Below are positions 24,262 to 33,722 of a stretch of 64,000 bases of DNA, in pieces. The DNA comes from Apostichopus japonicus (Eukaryota > Echinodermata > Holothuroidea > Aspidochirotida > Stichopodidae): positions 5,591,001-5,655,000 of the forward strand of contig NC_092576.1 of assembly GCF_037975245.1 (NCBI RefSeq). Reading direction: 5' to 3'. Numbering within the stretch: position 1 is the stretch's first letter; each line of letters opens with the position of its first letter. The position numbers and the translations under genes were made by a program. The notes beneath the pieces are model-generated. The model was given only the letters and a program-made list of their open reading frames with translations, was not told the DNA's origin and ran no database searches.

Positions 24262-24885
24262 GTAAGCTAATTATATTAAGGTTTTCTGCTTCATCCGATC
24301 TGACTAGCTCTATCTACTTCCATAACTTTCTAGATTTGAAATGAATTGAAATTATTATGAAATAAAATTATGTATGCGCTACGCGTGACTACAGCTGAAT
24401 GGCGTTGATCTTAACACATCAGTAGGTGTCACCAATTTTAGCTTTCAAAAAAAAAACAGCTAGATGTTGTGAAACCTTCTTGCCGGCTAGGTTAAATCAC
24501 TATAGCGCGCTATCTAGTCAGATCACGAGGAATCGAGATACACCTATTTTCTATCAGTAAAAGCAATTAAAATCAGCATAGACCAATTAGATGCGGTATA
24601 TACTTTACATTTCTATATACGTCTATTCAAACTAACTTGTATGTTTGATTTCAACATATCACCGATTTACCTCATTAGCATGTTAAATACCAAAGATTTT
24701 ACCAACGATTAGCTATTCTCCGGATTTCCAAATATACAAGTTCTCGTACAGAAAGCTTTTCTGTCTGCTTGATGTGTTATGCTAACATGAATTTGCTAAG
24801 ATATAGGTAACTACAGAACTGTCAGTTATTTAAATATGTTAATGAGGTAAACCGTACATCCATTTAATCTGGAATTTCTCGATTT

Positions 24886-25528
24886 AGGAATCTCCTCCAA
24901 GGATCCCCTCCTAGGACCCCCTCTTAGGGCACCCTCCTAGGGTCCTCTCCTACGATCCCCTCCTAGGACCCCTAGCTCCTAGGATCCCCTCCTAGGACTC
25001 CTTCCTAGGTTCTCCTCCTAGGATCTCCTCCTAGGATACCCTCCTAGGACCCCCTCCTATGACCCCCTCCTAGGAAACTAAGGATGGAAGGTCTCCCCTG
25101 TTGTAATAATCTGTGCAGGTAGAATCTGATTACAAACTAAACCAAGGATGGAAGGTCTCTACCTCCTAGCCCCCTTCCTAGGTTATTCTCCTAGGACCCC
25201 CTTCCTAGGACCCCCTCCTAGGACCCCCTCCTAGGACCCCCTCCTAGGACCCCCTCCTAGGACCCCCTCCTAGGACCCCCTCCTAGGACCCCCTCCTAGG
25301 ACCCCCTCCTAGGAAACTAAGGATGGAAGGTCTCCACTGTTGTAATAATCTGTGCAGGTAGAATCTGATTACAAACTAAACCAAGGATGGAAGGTCTCTA
25401 CCTCCTAGCCCCCTTCCTAGGTTATTCTCCTAGGACCCCCTTCCTAGGACCCCCTCCTAGGACCCCCTCCTAGGACCCCCTCCTAGGACCCCCTCCTAGG
25501 ACCCCCTCCTAGGACCCCCTCCTATGTC
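24886..25528. repeat. 13-bp CCTAGGACCCCCT minisatellite with higher-order unit
   Basis: Units of cctaggaccccct occur in tandem. A longer block beginning aggaaactaaggatggaagg and including a unique stretch (gtaataatctgtgcaggtag) is repeated at about 25072 and 25312, giving a higher-order period of about 240 bases. It lies in intron 2 and is non-coding. Confidence 0.92.
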
Positions 25529-25602
25529 TAACAGGGTTACTCCAATTATATTCGTAATAATTCCCTAAAATGATTATTTAATCATATTTAACTGCTTTTT
25601 AG

Positions 25603-25863
25603 AATTCTTAGATACCCGAGGGGTATACACCGTGACTGCGTATCCGGAAAGTGAAGGATCGAGTAAATTAGCCCCAATTGATCCTATCGGAGTAGTATTC
25701 AGTGGTTGCCGTAGTTACCGATGGTGTAAGGGAAAGAAACGTCTTCGAAACACCGGTCCTAGACTGGCCCTTACAAGTGTCGAGGACGGGGGATTGTATA
25801 CCATTTCTCGCGGATCTAGATCAAAGCAGGGCTGGTATGTACAGATCCTTGTGATAATAGCAA
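25603..25863 (+). CDS. Tie-like gene exon 3: Ig-like domain
   Basis: The acceptor is ACTGCTTTTTAG and the donor A|GTAAGT. The split codon gives KFLDTRGVYTVTAYPE, then VVFSGCRSYRWCKGKKRL and ALTSVEDGGLYTISRGSRS, ending GWYVQILVIIA. The ALTSVEDGGLYT segment resembles the E-F strands of an Ig domain (hydrophobic-x-hydrophobic...D-x-G-x-Y), but the usual F-strand cysteine is not present, so the disulphide pattern is atypical. Phase 1 at both ends. Confidence 0.72.
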
Positions 25864-26161
25864 GTAAGTTAATGTTTTTTATTCTTTCTTTTTTTGGGGG
25901 GGGGGGTGGGGAGGGTGGGGATTACCAGAAACAAAGAGTCACAAATTAAAATCGGATTCCTATCAATTTACATGAAACATCATGTTAAACATGAGCCTAA
26001 ATATAAACAAGAATACGACAATTTAATTTATGCTAATATCTTTAGAAAAAAAATATTGTGCAGGAGAAAAAAACAAACGTCATGACTTTCTGAGTGAAAT
26101 GGATTGTCTTTTCAATTCTCTAATGTGTCCCACTCTGTTTTCATTTCAACCCCTACAACAG

Positions 26162-26293
26162 GTTGCCCCGAAGGGTCAGCTTTCACCGGTGGTTCATGTA
26201 ATACCCGGGAGTGTAAAAATGGTGGCATCCTTCGAGATCTGTCATCTGACTGCATTTGTACCCCGTTCTTTGGTACTAGTGATTGCAGCTGCG
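26162..26293 (+). CDS. Tie-like gene exon 4: EGF-like repeat
   Basis: Acceptor CCCCTACAACAG, donor G|GTAAGT. It encodes CPEGSAFTGGSCNTRECKNG then GILRDLSSDCICTPFFGTSD and CSC. Six-cysteine EGF-type spacing with the CKNGG turn is visible. The split codon at the 3' end joins the exon at 34312 across an 8-kb intron that contains the Penelope pair. Phase 1 at both ends, as for other EGF exons. Confidence 0.75.
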
Positions 26294-26321
26294 GTAAGTT
26301 AGAAGCTGCTTTTACACACAT

Positions 26322-26338
26322 ACACACCCACACACACG

Positions 26339-26376
<38 letters not shown>
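26322..26376. repeat. (CA)n(TA)n microsatellite at the Penelope 3' end
   Basis: CA dinucleotides pass into TA dinucleotides and then directly into the 3' end of the minus-strand Penelope-like element. Confidence 0.9.
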
Positions 26377-26381
<5 letters not shown>

Positions 26382-26483
26382 ACGAAAATCCACGTTTACT
26401 CCAAAAGAAAATATTATTAGAGAAAACCAGAGAAATAAGATATGACTCATAATTGACAAATAAGGAGTAAGTTTTAGAAAATA

Positions 26484-26525
26484 TATTGGAATTTTCGGTC
26501 CCCCTGGGACCTTCGTCAGCAATAC
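26484..26525 (-). ncRNA. Hammerhead ribozyme (3' terminal repeat, copy 1)
   Basis: Minus strand: stem I TATTG/CAATA, core CTGACGA, stem II GGTCCC-agg-GGGACC, then GAA and palindromic AATT followed by C at the predicted cleavage site. Same motif as the other three Penelope copies. Stem III has almost no loop, as in hammerheads that work as dimers. Confidence 0.8.
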
Positions 26526-26659
26526 TTGGCAGTCGAATGAGAAGTACAAAATGTGACACAATGAAAGTATGACGCTAGATAAGTGTAAGTTGCAATGATG
26601 GAATTAAAACCAAATAAACCATGACTATACAGGAAGCGGATTAAGGAGCAAAGAACGGA

Positions 26660-29521
26660 TTACATATGCTTGTAGAACTGGTAGTTGTTAAGGGGTCCCA
26701 AGTCTTTGTTGAGGCCGGTGATGTGAGACTTAATACGAAAGATCCAATCGATTTCTTTACGTTTACGTTCAGTAGTTGATTTGAAGTTCGAGGCAATTAA
26801 AATACATTTTAGGTTTTTTAGAGAATGACCATGAAGATTGAAATGTTCGGACACTGGGAATCCTGCAAAATTATCACGAATCGATTTTTTGTGATTATTA
26901 AAACGTAAGCGGAATCGGGAGCCTGTTTCACCTACATAATTGCCCTCTTTGCAAAGTACACAATAGAAAATGTAAATAACATTAATAGAATCACAAGAGA
27001 GGGAAGGGGGTCTAAGACTAAAGTCAACATTGGGAATCTTGACCACGGTGCCTGGGGTAATATGGGGGCATATTTGGCATCTAGGTTTACCGCAAGGAAA
27101 ATTGCCTGCGGAGGTGGAAACTGAGCGGGGGAGTCTGGGGGAAGTGAGAAGAAATTTAAGGTTGGGGGGTTGACGAAATGCTAGCATGGGGGGTACCTTA
27201 AACGATTCTCCTACAGACTGATCGTCTTGAAATACAGCAAATTCCTGTTTGATGGAGCGAATGAAAGATTTGATGAGGGGGTTGTAACTGGTAACGAACG
27301 GAATGCGTGTGTTGGGACTTTTAGACTTGTATTTTAATAAGTCCTCACGGCTCAACTTGTCGGCCCTGGAAATACCCTGTCTAATTAAGTGAAGGGGGTA
27401 TCCGACGTTCAAGAAATAACCAGTTAATATGGATACCTGGTGTTTAAAATCACATGGGTTGGAGCAAATGCGTTTAAGTCTAAGGCATTGGCTGTAAACA
27501 ATAGAACTCTTGAGATTATGTGGGTGAAAACTATTAAAGTGTAAATACATATGAATATCAGTGGGCTTATAATAGACTGAGGTGGTTAAGGAATTGCCAT
27601 CCAACTTGACCAGAACATCTAGGAATGAAATTTGATGTTTGGAAACTTCGACAGAAAATTTAATGCTGTCATGAAAAGAATTAACATGATCAAAGAAAGA
27701 CTTAAGAGATTCTTCACCATGTGGCCAGACAAAAAATATATCGTCAATATATCTATAATAATGTGATGGCTTAAGAGGAGAAGTGGATAGCATTTCCTGT
27801 TCTAATTCGTGCATAAATATGTTGGCGTAACAAGGTGCCATCTTAGTGCCCATAGCGGTACCATTGATTTGTAGATAATATTTCCCGTTAAAAGAGAAAT
27901 AATTATTACTTAATATGAAACGTAAAATGGGACCAAGATCATCACCTAAAGTGGGGTTGGTGGCATGCTCACGAAGAAAATTTTGACAAGCGATAATTCC
28001 CTCATCATGAGGGATATTAGTGTACAAAGAGGATACATCCATAGTAACGAGTAAGGAATTAATTGGTAACGCCTGAATAGTGTTGAGAATTCTCAAAAAA
28101 TGCGTAGTGTCCTGTATATAAGAAGGAATATGGGTTAATAGAGGGTTGAGTACGGAGTCCATGTATCCTGAAAGATGCTCAGTTAGCGTACCAATTCCTG
28201 AAATAATAGGTCGGCAAGGAGGGAATAGCTTGAGTTTCCTGGCTAGCTTACAAATGTCAGAACGGCGGATATTCTCAGGGTCAGAAGGGGTCACTCCGGG
28301 TAGTGCTTGTTGAGCCTCTGTTATTAATTTAGGTAGTTTGTGGACTTTAGGTAAAGTATAGAACGTACCCAACGACGGATCCTTAGGTGTAAGTTCTGCT
28401 ATCTTGGTTGCTACGTGTTGTGGTACCGATTGACATAATTCGTCAATTTTGGGTTGGAAGAGTCTGGAGGGGTCTTCCGGTAATATCTTGTAAAAATCAG
28501 AGTTACTAAGTTGCTTCTCTGCTTCAAAAATGTAGTCGGTAGTGTTAAGAATAGTGGTGGCACCTCCTTTATCCGCTTGTCGTATAACGACATCCGGGTT
28601 GTTCCGAAGTTTCTTAATAGCCATGGACTGAGTACGGTTGACGTTAGAGGAGAGTGGACGTTTGGCATTCTCTAAAATAAATTTGTCGAGGTAAGTTTTG
28701 GCTTTGCAGGCAAATGAGTCTATAAATCTGTTGCGTCCTTCTGGTGGTGTCCAACTGGATTTTGTGTTGGGAACATGTAGTGTTGGCTGCGTGTCCTTGC
28801 TGTTGATGTCTGGAATCGGGTCGGAAGTGTTATCTTCGAAAAACTCTCTAAGTCTCATACGGCGAACAAAATTATCCAAGTCAAAGCATAGACCAATTGG
28901 ATCTAGTTTGCGGGAGGGACAGAAAGATAGACCATTTTGTAAAACCTCTTGTTCGTCTTTGGTAAGGACACAGTCCGATAGATTTAAGACGTTATCCGTG
29001 GTAACGTTTTCAGCCCGATGAGATAATGGCTTAGGAAACTTACTAGTGATGTATGGATGGCCAGTGCTTTGCAGATGGTGAAGTAGCGGGTCCTGTGTGG
29101 TTAGTTGTTCAAGTTTACGCAGTTTCCTTTTAAAACAATTCTTAAGTCCCCTTCGGTAGGTAGTGTCCAGAGCAGAGAGAACCTTTTTGTTAGCGGCAGT
29201 ATCTGGAACCAGGTTCTGTAAACTATCCTTGGTATGCATAAGTTCCTTCGATAACCTGTTTTGTTTGGTATATGCGAACTTAAGAGCATGGTTACGTAGT
29301 TGGTGGGAGGCTCGAGAGCATATGGCGTCAGATATGCTATCAATACGTTTGTCACCACTGTGTAGAGGGTTGCGGATCCGGAGTCCTTTAGGTACAATGT
29401 TCAGCTGTTTACATTGTGATAGGAACACTATATCCGATCGGGTCCTAGCTAACTTGTTGAGAAGAAGTTCGTGCTGCCGTCTAGCGTGGAGAGATTCGCC
29501 GTCAAGGCGAGGACCAAACAT
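26660..29521 (-). CDS. Penelope-like reverse transcriptase / GIY-YIG endonuclease
   Basis: 953 residues from the ATG at 29521 (MFGPRLDGES), chosen because the frame further upstream begins only at TTG and crosses the hammerhead ribozyme; an earlier ATG at 29596 also lies 3' of the ribozyme core. Visible parts: N-terminal region with the KGLRIRNP motif; LPKVHK in the fingers; RT motif A (LVTMDVSSLYTNIP), motif B (NGTAMGTKMAPCYANIF) and motif C (YRYIDDIFFVW) with the catalytic Asp pair; a Cys cluster CGKPRCQICPHI; and a C-terminal GIY-YIG-type nuclease (IYIFYCVLC, YVGETGSRFRLRF, then SEHFNLHGH). In this family the enzyme copies its RNA at a nicked target. All motifs look intact, so it could be active. 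Confidence 0.93.
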   Translation of the reverse strand: MFGPRLDGESLHARRQHELLLNKLARTRSDIVFLSQCKQLNIVPKGLRIRNPLHSGDKRIDSISDAICSRASHQLRNHALKFAYTKQNRLSKELMHTKDSLQNLVPDTAANKKVLSALDTTYRRGLKNCFKRKLRKLEQLTTQDPLLHHLQSTGHPYITSKFPKPLSHRAENVTTDNVLNLSDCVLTKDEQEVLQNGLSFCPSRKLDPIGLCFDLDNFVRRMRLREFFEDNTSDPIPDINSKDTQPTLHVPNTKSSWTPPEGRNRFIDSFACKAKTYLDKFILENAKRPLSSNVNRTQSMAIKKLRNNPDVVIRQADKGGATTILNTTDYIFEAEKQLSNSDFYKILPEDPSRLFQPKIDELCQSVPQHVATKIAELTPKDPSLGTFYTLPKVHKLPKLITEAQQALPGVTPSDPENIRRSDICKLARKLKLFPPCRPIISGIGTLTEHLSGYMDSVLNPLLTHIPSYIQDTTHFLRILNTIQALPINSLLVTMDVSSLYTNIPHDEGIIACQNFLREHATNPTLGDDLGPILRFILSNNYFSFNGKYYLQINGTAMGTKMAPCYANIFMHELEQEMLSTSPLKPSHYYRYIDDIFFVWPHGEESLKSFFDHVNSFHDSIKFSVEVSKHQISFLDVLVKLDGNSLTTSVYYKPTDIHMYLHFNSFHPHNLKSSIVYSQCLRLKRICSNPCDFKHQVSILTGYFLNVGYPLHLIRQGISRADKLSREDLLKYKSKSPNTRIPFVTSYNPLIKSFIRSIKQEFAVFQDDQSVGESFKVPPMLAFRQPPNLKFLLTSPRLPRSVSTSAGNFPCGKPRCQICPHITPGTVVKIPNVDFSLRPPSLSCDSINVIYIFYCVLCKEGNYVGETGSRFRLRFNNHKKSIRDNFAGFPVSEHFNLHGHSLKNLKCILIASNFKSTTERKRKEIDWIFRIKSHITGLNKDLGPLNNYQFYKHM

Positions 29522-29629
29522 AATATAACGAAAATCCACGTTTACTCCAAAAGAAAATATTATTAGAGAAAACCAGAGAAATAAGATATGACTCATAATT
29601 GACAAATAAGGAGTAAGTTTTAGAAAATA

Positions 29630-29671
29630 TATTGGAATTTTCGGTCCCCCTGGGACCTTCGTCAGCAATAC
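29630..29671 (-). ncRNA. Hammerhead ribozyme (5' terminal repeat, copy 1)
   Basis: Same core and stems as at 26484-26525, placed upstream of the ORF. Cleavage would release the RNA 5' end about 115 bases before the chosen ATG. Confidence 0.8.
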
Positions 29672-29768
29672 TTGGCAGTCGAATGAGAAGTACAAAATGT
29701 GACACAATGAAAGTATGACGCTAGATAAGTGTAAGTTGCAATGATGGAATTAAAACCAAATAAACCTC

Positions 29769-30107
29769 TCTTGTGATTCTATTAATGTTATTTACATTTT
29801 CTATTGTGTACTTTGCAAAGAGGGCAATTATGTAGGTGAAACAGGCTCCCGATTCCGCTTACGTTTTAATAATCACAAAAAATCGATTCGTGATAATTTT
29901 GCAGGATTCCCAGTGTCCGAACATTTCAATCTTCATGGTCATTCTCTAAAAAACCTAAAATGTATTTTAATTGCCTCGAACTTCAAATCAACTACTGAAC
30001 GTAAACGTAAAGAAATCGATTGGATCTTTCGTATTAAGTCTCACATCACCGGCCTCAACAAAGACTTGGGACCCCTTAACAACTACCAGTTCTACAAGCA
30101 TATGTAA
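29769..30107 (+). pseudogene. 5'-truncated Penelope ORF fragment (GIY-YIG end)
   Basis: In-frame C-terminal 112 codons of the same ORF, from SCDSINVIYIFYC through the nuclease region to the TAA. It has no start of its own; it is part of the upstream pseudo-LTR and not a separate gene. Confidence 0.88.
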
Positions 30108-30241
30108 TCCGTTCTTTGCTCCTTAATCCGCTTCCTGTATAGTCATGGTTTATTTGGTTTTAATTCCATCATTGCAACTTACACTTATCTAGCGTCATAC
30201 TTTCATTGTGTCACATTTTGTACTTCTCATTCGACTGCCAA

Positions 30242-30284
30242 GTATTGCTGACGAAGGTCCCAGGGAGACCGAAAATTCCAATAT
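30242..30284 (+). ncRNA. Hammerhead ribozyme (5' terminal repeat, copy 2)
   Basis: Stem I TATTG/CAATA, core CTGACGA (30248-30254), GAA-AATT-C. Stem II is GGTCCC-agg-GAGACC with one mismatch, caused by a G to A change at 30266 compared with the other copies. Activity may be reduced. One extra A separates the core from stem II in all four copies. Confidence 0.72.
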
Positions 30285-30391
30285 ATTTTCTAAAACTTAC
30301 TCCTTATTTGTCAATTATGAGTCATATCTTATTTCTCTGGTTTTCTCTAATAATATTTTCTTTTGGAGTAAACGTGGATTTTCGTTATATT

Positions 30392-33253
30392 ATGTTTGGT
30401 CCTCGCCTTGACGGCGAATCTCTCCACGCTAGACGGCAGCACGAACTTCTTCTCAACAAGTTAGCTAGGACCCGATCGGATATAGTGTTCCTATCACAAT
30501 GTAAACAGCTGAACATTGTACCTAAAGGACTCCGGATCCGCAACCCTCTACACAGTGGTGACAAACGTATTGATAGCATATCTGACGCCATATGCTCTCG
30601 AGCCTCCCACCAACTACGTAACCATGCTCTTAAGTTCGCATATACCAAACAAAACAGGTTATCGAAGGAACTTATGCATACCAAGGATAGTTTACAGAAC
30701 CTGGTTCCAGATACTGCCGCTAACAAAAAGGTTCTCTCTGCTCTGGACACTACCTACCGAAGGGGACTTAAGAATTGTTTTAAAAGGAAACTGCGTAAAC
30801 TTGAACAACTAACCACACAGGACCCGCTACTTCACCATCTGCAAAGCACTGGCCATCCATACATCACTAGTAAGTTTCCTAAGCCATTATCTCATCGGGC
30901 TGAAAACGTTACCACGGATAACGTCTTAAATCTATCGGACTGTGTCCTTACCAAAGACGAACAAGAGGTTTTACAAAATGGTCTATCTTTCTGTCCCTCC
31001 CGCAAACTAGATCCAATTGGTCTATGCTTTGACTTGGATAATTTTGTTCGCCGTATGAGACTTAGAGAGTTTTTCGAAGATAACACTTCCGACCCGATTC
31101 CAGACATCAACAGCAAGGACACGCAGCCAACACTACATGTTCCCAACACAAAATCCAGTTGGACACCACCAGAAGGACGCAACAGATTTATAGACTCATT
31201 TGCCTGCAAAGCCAAAACTTACCTCGACAAATTTATTTTAGAGAATGCCAAACGTCCACTCTCCTCTAACGTCAACCGTACTCAGTCCATGGCTATTAAG
31301 AAACTTCGGAACAACCCGGATGTCGTTATACGACAAGCGGATAAAGGAGGTGCCACCACTATTCTTAACACTACCGACTACATTTTTGAAGCAGAGAAGC
31401 AACTTAGTAACTCTGATTTTTACAAGATATTACCGGAAGACCCCTCCAGACTCTTCCAACCCAAAATTGACGAATTATGTCAATCGGTACCACAACACGT
31501 AGCAACCAAGATAGCAGAACTTACACCTAAGGATCCGTCGTTGGGTACGTTCTATACTTTACCTAAAGTCCACAAACTACCTAAATTAATAACAGAGGCT
31601 CAACAAGCACTACCCGGAGTGACCCCTTCTGACCCTGAGAATATCCGCCGTTCTGACATTTGTAAGCTAGCCAGGAAACTCAAGCTATTCCCTCCTTGCC
31701 GACCTATTATTTCAGGAATTGGTACGCTAACTGAGCATCTTTCAGGATACATGGACTCCGTACTCAACCCTCTATTAACCCATATTCCTTCTTATATACA
31801 GGACACTACGCATTTTTTGAGAATTCTCAACACTATTCAGGCGTTACCAATTAATTCCTTACTCGTTACTATGGATGTATCCTCTTTGTACACTAATATC
31901 CCTCATGATGAGGGAATTATCGCTTGTCAAAATTTTCTTCGTGAGCATGCCACCAACCCCACTTTAGGTGATGATCTTGGTCCCATTTTACGTTTCATAT
32001 TAAGTAATAATTATTTCTCTTTTAACGGGAAATATTATCTACAAATCAATGGTACCGCTATGGGCACTAAGATGGCACCTTGTTACGCCAACATATTTAT
32101 GCACGAATTAGAACAGGAAATGCTATCCACTTCTCCTCTTAAGCCATCACATTATTATAGATATATTGACGATATATTTTTTGTCTGGCCACATGGTGAA
32201 GAATCTCTTAAGTCTTTCTTTGATCATGTTAATTCTTTTCATGACAGCATTAAATTTTCTGTCGAAGTTTCCAAACATCAAATTTCATTCCTAGATGTTC
32301 TGGTCAAGTTGGATGGCAATTCCTTAACCACCTCAGTCTATTATAAGCCCACTGATATTCATATGTATTTACACTTTAATAGTTTTCACCCACATAATCT
32401 CAAGAGTTCTATTGTTTACAGCCAATGCCTTAGACTTAAACGCATTTGCTCCAACCCATGTGATTTTAAACACCAGGTATCCATATTAACTGGTTATTTC
32501 TTGAACGTCGGATACCCCCTTCACTTAATTAGACAGGGTATTTCCAGGGCCGACAAGTTGAGCCGTGAGGACTTATTAAAATACAAGTCTAAAAGTCCCA
32601 ACACACGCATTCCGTTCGTTACCAGTTACAACCCCCTCATCAAATCTTTCATTCGCTCCATCAAACAGGAATTTGCTGTATTTCAAGACGATCAGTCTGT
32701 AGGAGAATCGTTTAAGGTACCCCCCATGCTAGCATTTCGTCAACCCCCCAACCTTAAATTTCTTCTCACTTCCCCCAGACTCCCCCGCTCAGTTTCCACC
32801 TCCGCAGGCAATTTTCCTTGCGGTAAACCTAGATGCCAAATATGCCCCCATATTACCCCAGGCACCGTGGTCAAGATTCCCAATGTTGACTTTAGTCTTA
32901 GACCCCCTTCCCTCTCTTGTGATTCTATTAATGTTATTTACATTTTCTATTGTGTACTTTGCAAAGAGGGCAATTATGTAGGTGAAACAGGCTCCCGATT
33001 CCGCTTACGTTTTAATAATCACAAAAAATCGATTCGTGATAATTTTGCAGGATTCCCAGTGTCCGAACATTTCAATCTTCATGGTCATTCTCTAAAAAAC
33101 CTAAAATGTATTTTAATTGCCTCGAACTTCAAATCAACTACTGAACGTAAACGTAAAGAAATCGATTGGATCTTTCGTATTAAGTCTCACATCACCGGCC
33201 TCAACAAAGACTTGGGACCCCTTAACAACTACCAGTTCTACAAGCATATGTAA
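30392..33253 (+). CDS. Penelope-like reverse transcriptase / GIY-YIG endonuclease, copy 2
   Basis: 953 residues from the ATG at 30392. The translation is the same as copy 1 over the whole RT and nuclease; the only difference noticed is in the longer TTG-initiated frame upstream (Gly to Arg inside the ribozyme). It carries the same RT motifs A, B and C, the LPKVHK motif, the CGKPRCQIC cluster and the GIY-YIG domain as the minus copy. The stop is at 33251-33253. An earlier in-frame ATG at 30317 would add 25 mostly hydrophobic residues; it is less likely because the typical family start motifs follow 30392. It is apparently intact and lies in the host gene's sense orientation. Confidence 0.93.
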   Translation: MFGPRLDGESLHARRQHELLLNKLARTRSDIVFLSQCKQLNIVPKGLRIRNPLHSGDKRIDSISDAICSRASHQLRNHALKFAYTKQNRLSKELMHTKDSLQNLVPDTAANKKVLSALDTTYRRGLKNCFKRKLRKLEQLTTQDPLLHHLQSTGHPYITSKFPKPLSHRAENVTTDNVLNLSDCVLTKDEQEVLQNGLSFCPSRKLDPIGLCFDLDNFVRRMRLREFFEDNTSDPIPDINSKDTQPTLHVPNTKSSWTPPEGRNRFIDSFACKAKTYLDKFILENAKRPLSSNVNRTQSMAIKKLRNNPDVVIRQADKGGATTILNTTDYIFEAEKQLSNSDFYKILPEDPSRLFQPKIDELCQSVPQHVATKIAELTPKDPSLGTFYTLPKVHKLPKLITEAQQALPGVTPSDPENIRRSDICKLARKLKLFPPCRPIISGIGTLTEHLSGYMDSVLNPLLTHIPSYIQDTTHFLRILNTIQALPINSLLVTMDVSSLYTNIPHDEGIIACQNFLREHATNPTLGDDLGPILRFILSNNYFSFNGKYYLQINGTAMGTKMAPCYANIFMHELEQEMLSTSPLKPSHYYRYIDDIFFVWPHGEESLKSFFDHVNSFHDSIKFSVEVSKHQISFLDVLVKLDGNSLTTSVYYKPTDIHMYLHFNSFHPHNLKSSIVYSQCLRLKRICSNPCDFKHQVSILTGYFLNVGYPLHLIRQGISRADKLSREDLLKYKSKSPNTRIPFVTSYNPLIKSFIRSIKQEFAVFQDDQSVGESFKVPPMLAFRQPPNLKFLLTSPRLPRSVSTSAGNFPCGKPRCQICPHITPGTVVKIPNVDFSLRPPSLSCDSINVIYIFYCVLCKEGNYVGETGSRFRLRFNNHKKSIRDNFAGFPVSEHFNLHGHSLKNLKCILIASNFKSTTERKRKEIDWIFRIKSHITGLNKDLGPLNNYQFYKHM

Positions 33254-33387
33254 TCCGTTCTTTGCTCCTTAATCCGCTTCCTGTATAGTCATGGTTTATT
33301 TGGTTTTAATTCCATCATTGCAACTTACACTTATCTAGCGTCATACTTTCATTGTGTCACATTTTGTACTTCTCATTCGACTGCCAA

Positions 33388-33430
33388 GTATTGCTGACGA
33401 AGGTCCCAGGGGGACCGAAAATTCCAATAT
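33388..33430 (+). ncRNA. Hammerhead ribozyme (3' terminal repeat, copy 2)
   Basis: TATTG 33389-33393, CTGACGA 33394-33400, stem II 33402-33407 with 33411-33416 (6 perfect pairs, loop AGG), GAA 33417-33419, AATT 33420-33423, C 33424, then CAATA 33425-33429 closing stem I. Predicted cleavage lies between 33424 and 33425. Confidence 0.82.
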
Positions 33431-33493
33431 ATTTTCTAAAACTTACTCCTTATTTGTCAATTATGAGTCATATCTTATTTCTCTGGTTTTCTC

Positions 33494-33497
<4 letters not shown>

Positions 33498-33561
<64 letters not shown>

Positions 33562-33566
33562 TATAT
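33498..33566. repeat. (TA)n microsatellite between Penelope and SINE
   Basis: The TA array starts where the Penelope 3' end stops (ctctaat) and runs to the start of the SINE at 33567. Confidence 0.95.
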
Positions 33567-33722
33567 TACCGGTGTCGAACCTCTGGACATACAATCAGAG
33601 TCCATGGTCTACTTTGTTAGGGTGTCCGCGTACAAAGCGGAAGGCCCGGGTTCGAATCCCGGTGGAGGCTGGAAGTTTATTCACTGTTCTGGATTTTCCT
33701 TCTCATTACGTTTTCAATTATA
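33567..33722 (+). mobile_element. tRNA-derived SINE, copy 1
   Basis: Leader ttaccggtgtcgaacctctg, then a tRNA-like region with box B GGTTCGAATCC at 33649-33659 and a tail ttcactgttctgga. The same family is at 33918-33998 (+) and 48985-49168 (-). Box A is degraded in this copy, so it is not a tRNA gene. Confidence 0.75.

Larger units (their letters stand above)
26377..29766 (-). mobile_element. Penelope-like element, copy 1 (minus strand)
   Basis: Element with one intact ORF (26660-29521) and a copy of the ribozyme-bearing terminal repeat at each end (ribozymes at 29630-29671 and 26484-26525), the pseudo-LTR layout of this retroelement class. Its 3' end abuts TA/CA repeats. Its 5' end begins GGTTTATTTGG and meets the plus-strand copy directly at 29766/29767. 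It sits in the intron after the EGF exon at 26162. The encoded protein matches copy 2, so insertion or duplication is recent. Confidence 0.92.
29767..33497 (+). mobile_element. Penelope-like element, copy 2 (plus strand) with 5' partial tandem copy
   Basis: Begins with a 5'-truncated tandem copy (last ~340 bases of the ORF, 29769-30107, plus the downstream region), then a full ORF (30392-33253) and a 3' terminal repeat. It ends in a TA array at 33498. Partial tandem copies of this kind form the pseudo-LTRs of Penelope-like elements. It is oriented away from copy 1, and a CC shared at the 29766/29767 junction is consistent with microhomology. Confidence 0.92.

Noticed and set aside
28698-29528. 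Plus-strand frames opposite the Penelope ORF (and their mirror at 30385-31215)
   Set aside because: They are antisense shadows of the reverse transcriptase gene, present identically in both copies because the elements are inverted.
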